From: JAAYJG01 sp964450305
GTDB taxonomy: Bacteria; Bacillota; Clostridia; DSM-8532
Direction: 5' to 3'
DNA length: 18,632 nt
Assembly (NCBI GenBank): GCA_964450305.1
Contig: CAYVFB010000069.1
Span: 1-18,632 of the forward strand
Shown: positions 1 to 6,299 of the stretch, in pieces
How the letters are laid out: every line of letters starts with the position of its first letter
How positions within the stretch are numbered: the first letter of the stretch is position 1
Notes under the pieces: generated by a model
What the model was told of the DNA's origin: nothing
What the model saw: only the letters and a program-made list of their open reading frames with translations
Databases searched by the model: none
Program-made: the position numbers and the translations under genes

Positions 1-1
1 A

Positions 2-106
2 TTAACTGCATCTGAAGGCGCTGTAAACGCATATAAACGTATTGGCTATAACGGTTATTGCAGCTTTGAGATTTTTGATTATATTGGGGGAAAAGACGAC
101 AAATGA
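2..106 (+). CDS. GNAT acetyltransferase, C-terminal part (cut by window edge)
   Basis: An open frame runs from the window edge to a TGA at 104-106 and gives 34 residues. The segment AVNAYKRIGYNGYCSFEIFD is typical of the last helix and strand of GNAT N-acetyltransferases, where an asparagine followed by A-Y-x-x-x-G-F/Y packs against acetyl-CoA. The acetyl-CoA binding loop must lie outside the window, so the substrate cannot be inferred. It is the first of seven GNAT genes or fragments here. Family placement rests on this motif alone. Confidence 0.6.
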   Translation, partial: LTASEGAVNAYKRIGYNGYCSFEIFDYIGGKDDK

Positions 107-187
107 GTATGAGCGGGAAAATGGAAATCGATAAAGATAAAATATTACGCGCGGCTTAACTTAGGTAAGGCTTGAAGGTCATGATTA

Positions 188-205
188 TTTCATACATGTA
201 TGAAA
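188..205. promoter_or_regulatory. 18-bp perfect palindrome, possible operator
   Basis: TTTCATACATGTATGAAA reads the same on both strands. It lies 50 bases upstream of the ATG of the GNAT gene at 255, where a promoter or operator would be expected. TetR- and MarR-type repressors often bind sites of this size and symmetry. No matching regulator gene is adjacent, so the operator role is inferred from position and symmetry only. Confidence 0.3.
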
Positions 206-254
206 GCGTTAACTTAAATCTTTATCAACCGAAGGAACGGAGGGTTGGAAAAGT

Positions 255-677
255 ATGAAGATTGTATATAATGACATGATAAAGGATTTGCCGTCTGAAC
301 AATTACATGGATTATTCATGTCTGTGGGTTGGTCAGATGGCTCAGAAACTTTAGATATGATAAAAAAATACAACATTCCGTTTTTAAATTCCACTCTTGT
401 TATCTCGGCATGGCAAAATGAACGCTTGATTGGGGCAGTGCGGGTATTGAGTGACAAAATGTTTAGGTCTATAATTTATGACTTGCTTGTTTTACCGGAA
501 TTTCAAAACAAGGGAATTGGCAAAGAATTAATAAGACGCTGTATTGAACATTTTCCAAACTCGGAATGGTTAGTTCAAACAACAGAAAAAATATCAAGCT
601 ACTACGAGAAAATTGGCTTTCAGGTTAATAATGATGTTTTTTTATCCATACCGTGTAAATTGTTTACATGTACTTAG
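255..677 (+). CDS. GNAT family N-acetyltransferase
   Basis: The product is 140 residues, a normal size for a single-domain GNAT enzyme that moves an acetyl group from acetyl-CoA to an amine. The acetyl-CoA pyrophosphate loop is visible as QNKGIG (residues 84-89) after the strand LLVLPEF, and the C-terminal YEKIGF (117-122) is the usual second signature. The ATG at 255 has a GGAGG 11 bases upstream, slightly farther than usual. The gene stands alone with an 18-bp palindrome upstream. The acceptor is unknown. The ending is rich in Cys and Thr and has no recognised role. Confidence 0.85.
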   Translation: MKIVYNDMIKDLPSEQLHGLFMSVGWSDGSETLDMIKKYNIPFLNSTLVISAWQNERLIGAVRVLSDKMFRSIIYDLLVLPEFQNKGIGKELIRRCIEHFPNSEWLVQTTEKISSYYEKIGFQVNNDVFLSIPCKLFTCT

Positions 678-1005
678 TAGAATAATATAAAGTTAAGTTA
701 TTTATCAGTTAATGCATTTTTATGTTCGAAGAATGTGAACTGAAGAGTATTAAGAAAATAGAAGTAATTGACTTGGATTTTGAAGAAGCAGAACAGGTTA
801 CAATCACTGGAGTGATAATAAGACTGTTGATTGGCGGCCTCGTGTGCATATAGATTTACATAAATCAGTTGCTGACATCTTTCGATCGATCCAATGGTTT
901 TCTCCTTTTGTAACAGGCATACTACGAAGTTTTTGTGTTATTGAGAAAAATCCAAGGGGGCAACGTCCTGTTGCCCCCGAAGTTATATATCTGGAGGGCA
1001 TTATT
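678..1005. other. Intergenic stretch with a small unrecognised ORF
   Basis: No convincing gene was found. A 43-codon ORF (722-853, starting MFEECELKS) has no clear ribosome-binding site and resembles no family I know. A second frame stays open from 784 into the methyltransferase gene at 1006 and reads like protein in places (DNKTVDWRPRVHIDLHK), so this may be the remains of a lost gene. A REP-like hairpin lies at 956-978. Confidence 0.3.
956..978. repeat. REP-like hairpin
   Basis: A perfect 9-bp inverted repeat has arms GGGGGCAAC and GTTGCCCCC around the loop GTCCT. There is no T-tract after it, so it is a poor intrinsic terminator. It sits 27 bases before the methyltransferase start. It resembles the GGGAC/GTCCC palindromes elsewhere in the window in being a short GC-rich intergenic hairpin, but its sequence differs, so membership of the same family is uncertain. 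Confidence 0.5.
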
Positions 1006-1770
1006 ATGGATTTTAGAAAAATATTTGACAGCATTCCTGATGAATTTGATAAATGGAGACCGCGTTATTGCAATGAGCTTTTTTCTGACCTTATTGAATA
1101 CGCAAAGATTGATTCCAGTAAGAACGCTCTTGAAATCGGCCCTGGAACAGGTCAGGCTACTGAACCTATCCTAAAGACAGGCTGTTTGTACTTAGCGATT
1201 GAATTGGGTGAAAATTTTGTGGATTTCACAAAAAATAAGTTCAGTTCTTACGATAACTTTCAAATAGTAAATGCCGATTTTGAAACGTATGATTTTGGAA
1301 ACGATCGATTTGATTTGGTGTATTCAGCTGCAGCTTTTCAATGGATACCGGAGAAAATTGGATACCCAAAAGCGTACAACATATTGAAGAAAAACGGAAC
1401 GTTTGCGATGCTTGTAACGCGACCAGATATGCGACCTGGTGGTGGCTATACTGACGAACCTTTATATTCAAAAATACAGGAAATATACTCCCAATATTTT
1501 CGTCCGGAAATAAATTACACATGCAAACTGGATTATGATGTGCGCGGAAAGTATGGGTTTACCGAGCTTGAATGTCGTCAATATCATAAAACCAGAGAAT
1601 ATAACGCGGACGACTACGTATCGTTAATAGGTACTCATGCCGACCATATAACGTTGCAAGAGCCATACAAAACAAAGTTTTATGAGAGTATCAGAGAGGC
1701 TATTTTAAGCTCTGATAATAAAATAAAAATTTATGATAACATCGTTTTGTATCTGGCGAAAAAATCATGA
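1006..1770 (+). CDS. Class I SAM-dependent methyltransferase
   Basis: The product is 254 residues with a Rossmann-type methyltransferase domain. Motif I is ALEIGPGTGQA (residues 41-51). An acidic residue after strand 2 (E66) should bind the SAM ribose, ADFE (90-93) fits motif II/III, and FDLVYSAAAFQWI (102-114) is the post-motif typical of methyltransferase types 11 and 12. The ATG at 1006 is preferred to an upstream in-frame GTG at 844 because GGAGGG lies 7 bases before it and homology should begin there. The substrate is unknown. Small-molecule or cofactor methylation is likely, since no RNA- or DNA-binding domain is present. Confidence 0.85.
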   Translation: MDFRKIFDSIPDEFDKWRPRYCNELFSDLIEYAKIDSSKNALEIGPGTGQATEPILKTGCLYLAIELGENFVDFTKNKFSSYDNFQIVNADFETYDFGNDRFDLVYSAAAFQWIPEKIGYPKAYNILKKNGTFAMLVTRPDMRPGGGYTDEPLYSKIQEIYSQYFRPEINYTCKLDYDVRGKYGFTELECRQYHKTREYNADDYVSLIGTHADHITLQEPYKTKFYESIREAILSSDNKIKIYDNIVLYLAKKS

Positions 1771-1779
1771 CACTCTCTA

Positions 1780-1884
1780 TTACTGAACCGCCTGAATGAA
1801 GTACATCATGGGATTGCTGCTTCACAATCAGTACCAATAATGAAAGAGATAAAAGACAAGCTGGTATATCTTAAAGAGCGATGA
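1780..1884 (+). pseudogene. C-terminal remnant of an unrecognised gene
   Basis: An open frame with no start codon of its own ends at TGA 1882-1884. It reads like real protein (LLNRLNEVHHGIAASQSVP then EIKDKLVYLKER), with a helical, charged ending. Nothing in frame upstream carries a start, so this looks like the tail of a truncated gene. I do not recognise the family. A perfect 10-bp hairpin begins at its stop codon. Confidence 0.35.
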
Positions 1885-1906
1885 TACGCCGCATCTTGCG
1901 GCGTAT
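1884..1906. repeat. GC-rich 10-bp hairpin
   Basis: The arms ATACGCCGCA and TGCGGCGTAT are exact complements around the loop TCT. The hairpin begins on the stop codon of the gene remnant and may be that gene's old terminator, but no run of T follows on either strand. Further inverted arms follow (GCCTAA 1909-1914 with TTAGGC 1952-1957, and CAGCGCA 1931-1937 with TGCGCTG 1970-1976), so 1884-1976 is strongly structured. Confidence 0.5.
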
Positions 1907-2001
1907 TAGCCTAAAACATCAGATTGCATACAGCGCATAATAACACTATAATTAGGCAATACAAAGCCGTGCGCTGGTAGCCCGCTAAATCTGGTTCGTA
2001 G

Positions 2002-2106
2002 AATAGTGGTTCTATTTATGATGGATATGAAATATCAGTCGGTATGACATTTAAGGAAGTTCAAGAAATATTGGGTGAAGCAGAAATACATAGTATTAAA
2101 AAGTAG
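2002..2106 (+). pseudogene. Remnant of a small unrecognised protein gene
   Basis: An open frame after a TAG at 1999-2001 ends at TAG 2104-2106. It encodes YDGYEISVGMTFKEVQEILG followed by EAEIHSIKK. The GMTFKEVQEILG segment resembles the fold seen in small secreted or lipoprotein domains where G-M-T precedes an amphipathic helix. There is no signal peptide or ribosome-binding site, so it is read as the 3' end of a broken gene. It ends 20 bases before the first attC-like element. Confidence 0.35.
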
Positions 2107-2125
2107 AACCATACTGCCCACACCC

Positions 2126-2230
2126 GTCCGCTAACCGAGTCGATCGCCGCATTATCCCACCCATGGGTGCCCGGGTATAAGCGGCTTCCTGTAAACGGAT
2201 GGGCGTCGCAAATGCAAAACGTTAGAAGAA
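2126..2230 (+). other. attC-like element A (left boundary of hicBA cassette)
   Basis: The outer ends are GTCCGCTAAC (2126-2135) and GTTAGAAGAA (2221-2230), inverted with a CTAAC/GTTAG core, as expected for R'' and R' of an integron attC site. The interior is GC-rich and folded, with a perfect palindrome CACCCATGGGTG at 2158-2169. The 27 bases 2202-2228 match 22 of the 27 bases at 2975-3001 in element B. The spacing (105 bp) is within the known attC range. Assignment rests on structure and on repeat similarity within the window. Confidence 0.45.
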
Positions 2231-2335
2231 AGGTTGTGCCATTGCCACGCATCCATGCGCGGATTATTTTAGTGGGTAATAAGAACAGTTTATGGTAAAA
2301 TAGAGATAACAAGATTAATACGGAGATGATTTATT

Positions 2336-2566
2336 TTGAGAAAGAATTATTCATTTGTTATAACTCAGGGTATAGATGGTTATTACATTGCTTCTGTTCC
2401 GGAGTTGCCGGGAGTATTTACACAGGCTAAACAGCTTGATGATATTTTCCATCGTGTTAAAGAGGCAATAGAGGTGTATTTAGAAACACTTGAAGAAGAG
2501 AAAAAAACACCAATTGATAATATTAAGTTCATTGGTGTAAACCAGGTTGAGGTGGAAGTGGGTTAA
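2336..2566 (+). CDS. hicB: HicB-family antitoxin
   Basis: The product is 76 residues and starts with FVITQGIDGYYIASVPELPG, the hallmark of the partial RNase H fold of HicB antitoxins. HicB neutralises the HicA mRNA interferase by binding it. The start is TTG at 2336 with GGAG about 10 bases upstream; a nearby ATG (2326) is out of frame. There is no obvious C-terminal ribbon-helix-helix or HTH domain, so autoregulation may differ from longer HicB proteins. The stop overlaps the hicA start (TAATG). The order is antitoxin first, the reverse of the classical hicA-hicB order. Confidence 0.85.
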   Translation: MRKNYSFVITQGIDGYYIASVPELPGVFTQAKQLDDIFHRVKEAIEVYLETLEEEKKTPIDNIKFIGVNQVEVEVG

Positions 2567-2805
2567 TGGCTGAAAAATTACCAGTAATAAAAGGGAAAGA
2601 CCTTATAAAGTTCTTTCTTAAATACGGTTGTGAGGAGAAACGCATCAAAGGCAGCCATCATGTCATGTTAAGTAAATTCAATAATCATATTTTTGTTATT
2701 CCAGTTCATTCGGATGAAGAATTAGATCGTGGTTTATTAAGAGCAATTATTCGTCAAGCAGGGTTAGATATAGAACAATTTATCAGAATGTGGAAAGATG
2801 AGTAA
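2566..2805 (+). CDS. hicA: HicA-family toxin (mRNA interferase)
   Basis: The product is 79 residues with the HicA double-stranded-RNA-binding-like fold. HicA cleaves mRNAs without needing the ribosome. The conserved motif GSHHVM (residues 29-34) carries the catalytic histidine, and the C-terminal LLRAIIRQAGLD matches the family. The ATG shares a base with the hicB stop, so translation is probably coupled. A hairpin at 2812-2831 follows. The pair lies between two attC-like elements, a typical cargo of integron cassettes, where toxin-antitoxin pairs stabilise arrays. Confidence 0.87.
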   Translation: MAEKLPVIKGKDLIKFFLKYGCEEKRIKGSHHVMLSKFNNHIFVIPVHSDEELDRGLLRAIIRQAGLDIEQFIRMWKDE

Positions 2806-2811
2806 TGTGAG

Positions 2812-2831
2812 AGCTGCCATCCGTGGCAGCT
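2812..2831 (+). terminator. Hairpin after hicBA, possible terminator
   Basis: Perfect 8-bp arms AGCTGCCA and TGGCAGCT surround the tetraloop TCCG, six bases after the hicA stop. Only a short T-poor stretch follows (TTGGCTTTG), so termination may be weak. Confidence 0.4.
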
Positions 2832-2853
2832 TTGGCTTTGCGGGGCACAACCC

Positions 2854-3003
2854 ATCTTCTAACAACGCATGCCCACAAGGGTGCGATAAGAAAGGCTCTG
2901 TAGCATGCGCACCACACCGCTTCACCGGATGCAAGCACCGCCAGAGAAGAAAGGCTCTGCGGGTCCGGTTCAGCGGCGTCGGGCATGCAAACCGTTATAA
3001 GAC
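2854..3003 (+). other. attC-like element B (between hicBA and GNAT cassettes)
   Basis: This is the clearest of three. The outer ends ATCTTCTAAC (2854-2863) and GTTATAAGAC (2994-3003) are inverted, with R''/R' cores CTAAC and GTTAT. Inside them GCATGCCC (2867-2874) and GGGCATGC (2981-2988) are exact complements, as for L'' and L'. The spacers are 3 and 5 bases, so the two sides are asymmetric, as in real attC sites. The interior carries a 13-bp direct repeat AAGAAAGGCTCTG (2888-2900 and 2947-2959). The length (150 bp) is at the large end of known attC sites. Confidence 0.5.
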
Positions 3004-3079
3004 ATAGGGTGTTAATGATGTGCATGGTGTTCCATATTAAGAAAGATCAAAGCAGTGATATGTAGAGAGGATTTATATT

Positions 3080-3661
3080 ATGAATGAATGCGAAAACAAT
3101 CTTTTTTATTTTTGGAAAGGTGATATGGTTAAGCTAAGGCCATTAAAAATTGCAGATAGTCAGGCTATTTTTGATGAGCAAACTGATAGCGAAGCAGATA
3201 GGGCTTTTAATGCATGTATTCATCCTATTAAGCCTTTAGAAGAAATAAGAGAATGGGTCGAAAACAAAGGAAAAGAAGACAAATATATGTTTGCTATTGA
3301 AAATATGAATGGTGATTTTGTAGGAACAGCAAATATACATTCCAGGAACGAACAGGCAGGAACTTTTAGCTTTACTATTAGAGTTTTTCGACCATATAGG
3401 CGAAATGGATATGCAAAAGATGCATTTAGAATTCTACTTAGGCACGGGTTCTACGAATTACGGTATCAGAAAGCAAATTCTGTAACTATTGACTTGAATG
3501 AAGCTTCTATAAAGCTACATACCTCATTAGGTTTTAAAATTGAAGGGCGTATACGGCGCAACACATATACAGGTGGAAAGTATCATGATGAAATATTCTT
3601 TGGAATGACTAGGGAAGAATTTGATGAACTAGAAATGAAGTATATAAATACAGAAGTTTGA
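3080..3661 (+). CDS. GNAT acetyltransferase, RimJ/RimL-like
   Basis: The product is 193 residues of the Acetyltransf_3 type. An N-terminal strand KLRPLKIADSQAIF leads to the acetyl-CoA loop RRNGYA (residues 107-112), followed by the ending LHTSLGFKIEGRIRR, which is typical of enzymes related to ribosomal-protein and spermidine acetyltransferases. AGAGAGG lies upstream of the ATG at a good distance. The gene has no visible promoter and is bounded by attC-like elements B and C, as a promoterless integron cassette would be. The substrate is not predictable. Confidence 0.85.
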   Translation: MNECENNLFYFWKGDMVKLRPLKIADSQAIFDEQTDSEADRAFNACIHPIKPLEEIREWVENKGKEDKYMFAIENMNGDFVGTANIHSRNEQAGTFSFTIRVFRPYRRNGYAKDAFRILLRHGFYELRYQKANSVTIDLNEASIKLHTSLGFKIEGRIRRNTYTGGKYHDEIFFGMTREEFDELEMKYINTEV

Positions 3662-3717
3662 GTATTGACTGGTTAGTGGAGAATGTTATAGTGTTCTTTA
3701 GTTAATAGTCACCCAAC

Positions 3718-3855
3718 GTCTTATAACAATACTTTCACGCATTGGGCATGCTAAAGGGTCGTTGCTGCCACACCGTCCCACCCTTTTTATTCCTATCAAC
3801 TATCATCAATTTTAGGAAGAAGTACTGGAACAAGACGGCAAGACTGTTATATGAC
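3718..3855 (+). other. attC-like element C (right boundary of GNAT cassette), partly decayed
   Basis: GTCTTATAAC (3718-3727) is the exact reverse complement of the R' end of element B. A matching right end is GTTATATGAC (3846-3855), 9 of 10 bases. The 138-bp span is close to that of element B. The inner L''/L' arms are not convincing, so this copy may be degraded. It contains a terminator-like hairpin at 3753-3788. Confidence 0.38.
3753..3788 (+). terminator. Possible intrinsic terminator
   Basis: Arms AAAGGGT (3753-3759) and ACCCTTT (3780-3786) are complementary and are followed by more T. The 20-base loop is long, so strength is doubtful. It lies about 90 bases after the GNAT stop and could end that transcript or be the internal stem of element C. 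Confidence 0.35.
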
Positions 3856-3963
3856 CTTAAGGTAGCCGGAATTACGGGTGTGATGATTTTGTATTTGCAA
3901 GCAATCCTATAATATGGTAACCTGATGACAGCCGAAAAAAGAATCGTAGGAAGGAATAGGGAA

Positions 3964-5064
3964 ATGTTTGACGAATTGAAAAAGGCCTCCATGAAAAGAA
4001 TTCGAACAATTACCATCGTTTTTGGAATTATTATTCTTTTGCTTCTGGCTGTGGTAGGAACAAGTCTTATGAAATTCATTCAAGGGCCTCAAGACTTATA
4101 TTCACTATCTGTGGATGAATTGGACGGGGCTTATGTAGAAGCGGATATTGGCTTTATCATCGACGTTTTTGCCGAGTACACAGAAGAAAGAGCATCCGGT
4201 GCTACTTCTACACAAAAAGAATACTATATTATACCTATTGGCGAGTCTGAGTATATGGGGTTAGGCGTGGAACGGGTCGATACTGGTAAGGCCAGTCAGA
4301 TCGCTGATGAGACCTATGATTACATAACCGGGGCAGCCGACGAGATTGTGAACACCATGCATGTTAAAGGCACTATTCAAAAAATGGAGCCAGAGCTCAG
4401 TGGGTTTTATTATGAGTGGTTTGAAGAAACAGGCTTCCTTGACTCGGAAGAGGTTAATAAAATGGCCCTTTCTTATGTATTGGAGCCTGAGCGCGTGGGA
4501 CTATTCGAGAATTCTACCTTTTTTGCTCTGTTGGCAACAGGTGGTATCCTCTTCGTCATCATGGCGGTATTTCTTATAAGGGGCTTAACGGGATCGAATA
4601 TGTCACAAGTTAATAAATTCATCAAAGAAAATGAAGGTACCATTAGTACTGAAGAACTCGAATCGGAATATCAAAATGCAGTAGAATTTGAGACACTAAG
4701 AATTGGAAAGAGCTATACCTTCTATCTCAACAATACCAGCCCTGGCATTGTCAAAAATGAAAATATTTTATGGGCCTATTTGAATAAGGTTACCCATAGG
4801 GTTAATGGCATAAAGGTGGGGACGACCAATGAATTGATTCTTCATACAAAAAATAAGCAGACACATAATGTCGGAATGAAACGCGAAGAAAGTATCACTT
4901 CAGCGCTGATGCAGTATGCGAAGAATAATCCACATATATTGTTGGGTTACAGTGATGACCGAAAGAAAGCATTTAAGAACGATATCGATTCACTGCTCAA
5001 CCTCAGTCTCCAACAGGAGGCGAACGCTTACGGGACAGAGGGGACAGGTCCCTTGTCCCATTAG
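3964..5064 (+). CDS. Two-segment membrane protein of unknown function (possibly DUF6709-like)
   Basis: The product is 366 residues. A short charged N-terminus (MFDELKKASMKRIRT) is followed by a membrane segment at about 15-36, an external or lumenal domain of about 150 residues, a second membrane segment at about 186-206, and a soluble C-terminal domain with alternating strands. This pattern resembles Firmicutes proteins of the DUF6709 type; that placement is from memory of the architecture. The ATG at 3964 is preferred over an ATG at 3925 because AGGAAGGA lies 8 bases upstream and membrane segment 1 stays near the N-terminus. The last residues, TEGTGPLSH, are encoded by a REP-like palindrome, so the natural C-terminus was probably altered. 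Confidence 0.7.
   Translation: MFDELKKASMKRIRTITIVFGIIILLLLAVVGTSLMKFIQGPQDLYSLSVDELDGAYVEADIGFIIDVFAEYTEERASGATSTQKEYYIIPIGESEYMGLGVERVDTGKASQIADETYDYITGAADEIVNTMHVKGTIQKMEPELSGFYYEWFEETGFLDSEEVNKMALSYVLEPERVGLFENSTFFALLATGGILFVIMAVFLIRGLTGSNMSQVNKFIKENEGTISTEELESEYQNAVEFETLRIGKSYTFYLNNTSPGIVKNENILWAYLNKVTHRVNGIKVGTTNELILHTKNKQTHNVGMKREESITSALMQYAKNNPHILLGYSDDRKKAFKNDIDSLLNLSLQQEANAYGTEGTGPLSH
5032..5059. repeat. REP-like palindrome, copy 1
   Basis: The outer arms GGGACA and TGTCCC enclose an inner GGG/CCC pair with loop ACAGGT. Copy 2 at 8633-8660 matches at 27 of 28 bases. Such short GGGAC/GTCCC palindromes near gene ends are typical of REP elements moved by RAYT (Y1-type) transposases, but no such transposase lies in the window. 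This copy overlaps the last codons and stop of the membrane-protein gene. Confidence 0.7.
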
Positions 5065-5130
5065 CCCATCACATCTGGTGCGTAGATTTGATAGACTAAC
5101 GGGATTAATTTTACAGTTCAGGAGTGAAAA

Positions 5131-5667
5131 ATGATATTATCTGACAAAACGATTATTACATTGCTGAATAATGGAGTGCTTAAAATTGCACCATTAGAGC
5201 AAAATCAAATACAGCCTGCCAGCGTGGATATTAGACTTGGTGATACCTTTAGTATCGTAGAAGATTCACATACGGGTATCATTACATTGGAAAATGAAAT
5301 AAAGTATAAAACGATAAAAACTGATACTTATGTTTTACTTCCGGGACAGTTTGTTCTGGCTACCACTATGGAGTATTTTGACTTGCCAGATGATTTAACT
5401 GCATTTGTTGAAGGCAGAAGCTCATTAGGAAGAATGGGGCTGTTTATTCAAAATGCTGGATGGGTAGATCCTGGATTCTGTGGCGAAATTACTCTTGAAC
5501 TATATAATGCCAACCGTTGCGCAATAGAATTAAAAGCAGGTCGTAGAATAGGTCAGCTTGTTTTTGCTAAAATGGACAATGCTGCATTAAACCCATATAA
5601 CGGTAAATATCAAGGGCAAAGGGGCGCAACTGGTTCAAAAGTGTTTTTGGATAATGAATTGAAATAG
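5131..5667 (+). CDS. dcd: dCTP deaminase
   Basis: The product is 178 residues, matching the trimeric dCTP deaminase/dUTPase fold. Dcd converts dCTP to dUTP and ammonia, feeding dUTP to dUTPase for dTMP synthesis. Visible motifs are QIQPASVDIRLG (26-37), EGRSSLGRMG (94-103), the active-site stretch GEITLELYN with likely catalytic E123, and the flexible C-terminal lid GQRGATGSK. AGNAGWVD-type enzymes with IQNAGWVDPGF resemble the archaeal bifunctional dCTP deaminase/dUTPase, so a direct dCTP-to-dUMP reaction is possible. AGGAGTG lies upstream of the ATG. The next genes (kinase-like, YqeK) also relate to nucleotides. Confidence 0.88.
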   Translation: MILSDKTIITLLNNGVLKIAPLEQNQIQPASVDIRLGDTFSIVEDSHTGIITLENEIKYKTIKTDTYVLLPGQFVLATTMEYFDLPDDLTAFVEGRSSLGRMGLFIQNAGWVDPGFCGEITLELYNANRCAIELKAGRRIGQLVFAKMDNAALNPYNGKYQGQRGATGSKVFLDNELK

Positions 5668-5695
5668 AATCAGGGGTATCCCGAGTCCCGGGCGT

Positions 5696-5749
5696 ATGGT
5701 GAAACTGGCCGCAATCATTTCAAAAGAGACCGGTATAGATTTAACCTAG
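5696..5749 (+). pseudogene. Short C-terminal gene remnant
   Basis: An open frame encoding IPSPGRMVKLAAIISKETG then IDLT ends at TAG 5747-5749. The helical, hydrophobic pattern looks like the last 20-25 residues of a real protein, with no preceding gene in frame. The family is not recognised. Confidence 0.22.
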
Positions 5750-5766
5750 AGCCTGAGGGGATATCT

Positions 5767-6180
5767 TTGAGTAAACAAATTATGCAGTATATGCTTTCGA
5801 AATATTTGGAAAGCCCGCAATATAAATATATAGTATGGGCATATGGATTTCATGGGCATAGAAAATCAAACTTTATCAAAATAATGGCTGCATTAAGGGA
5901 GCTGAAAGCAGAGTTCGATTTTATGCCTATCATACTGACATGTGATCTGGACGAGAACATTAAGCGAATGAAATGTGATAATCGGGATGAGGCAAGAATT
6001 GACGGAGCCATCAGGAACACAAGAACAATATATGATGAGTATCCTTTTCCATTCGTTGATATAACAAATCTATCAATAAAAGAAACGGTTGATGAGCTAA
6101 AAGAAATTACTATAAAACCATCAAGTTTGGGGTATTCATTTTGCAGGATGAAGTTCGCTAAACCCAGAAAAGACACCTAA
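5767..6180 (+). CDS. Kinase-like protein lacking the P-loop (truncated)
   Basis: The product is 137 residues. The second half, with MPIILTCDLDENIKRM (residues 53-68), a middle rich in R and D, and the ending FPFVDITNLSIKETVDEL, matches the lid and C-terminal part of small P-loop nucleotide or shikimate-type kinases, where a strand ending in L-x-C is followed by an Arg-rich lid and then D-x-T-N/D. The Walker A motif that should occupy the first 20 residues is absent, and roughly 50 N-terminal residues are missing compared with such kinases. The start is TTG 5767 with GAGGGG 6 bases upstream. It is probably a truncated, inactive remnant. An alternative is a non-catalytic domain. Confidence 0.5.
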   Translation: MSKQIMQYMLSKYLESPQYKYIVWAYGFHGHRKSNFIKIMAALRELKAEFDFMPIILTCDLDENIKRMKCDNRDEARIDGAIRNTRTIYDEYPFPFVDITNLSIKETVDELKEITIKPSSLGYSFCRMKFAKPRKDT

Positions 6181-6299
6181 TATTTTTTATCTTTATGACA
6201 TCAAGTCCTGCGAGGGAATGTTTGGAGTTCGAAGTTGCAGAGATAAGCATTTTTTTAAAACGAAAAATTGAAACGACTAATATAAACGGCAGGTGGAAT

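Noticed and set aside
844..1005. N-terminal extension of the first methyltransferase from a GTG at 844
   Set aside because: The extension crosses a REP-like hairpin, has no ribosome-binding site, and the methyltransferase domain begins properly at ATG 1006 with GGAGGG upstream.
1909..1957. Possible fourth attC-like site (GCCTAA ... TTAGGC)
   Set aside because: The 49-base span is shorter than known attC sites, the right end lacks GTT, and there are no inner arms.
3018..3065. 15-codon ORF starting MCMVFHIKK upstream of the GNAT cassette gene
   Set aside because: It is too short, lacks a ribosome-binding site, and no terminator follows it, so there is no sign of a second leader peptide.
4361..4579. 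Second-frame ORF within the membrane protein gene
   Set aside because: It lies wholly inside a supported gene with intact membrane segments and is a shadow frame.
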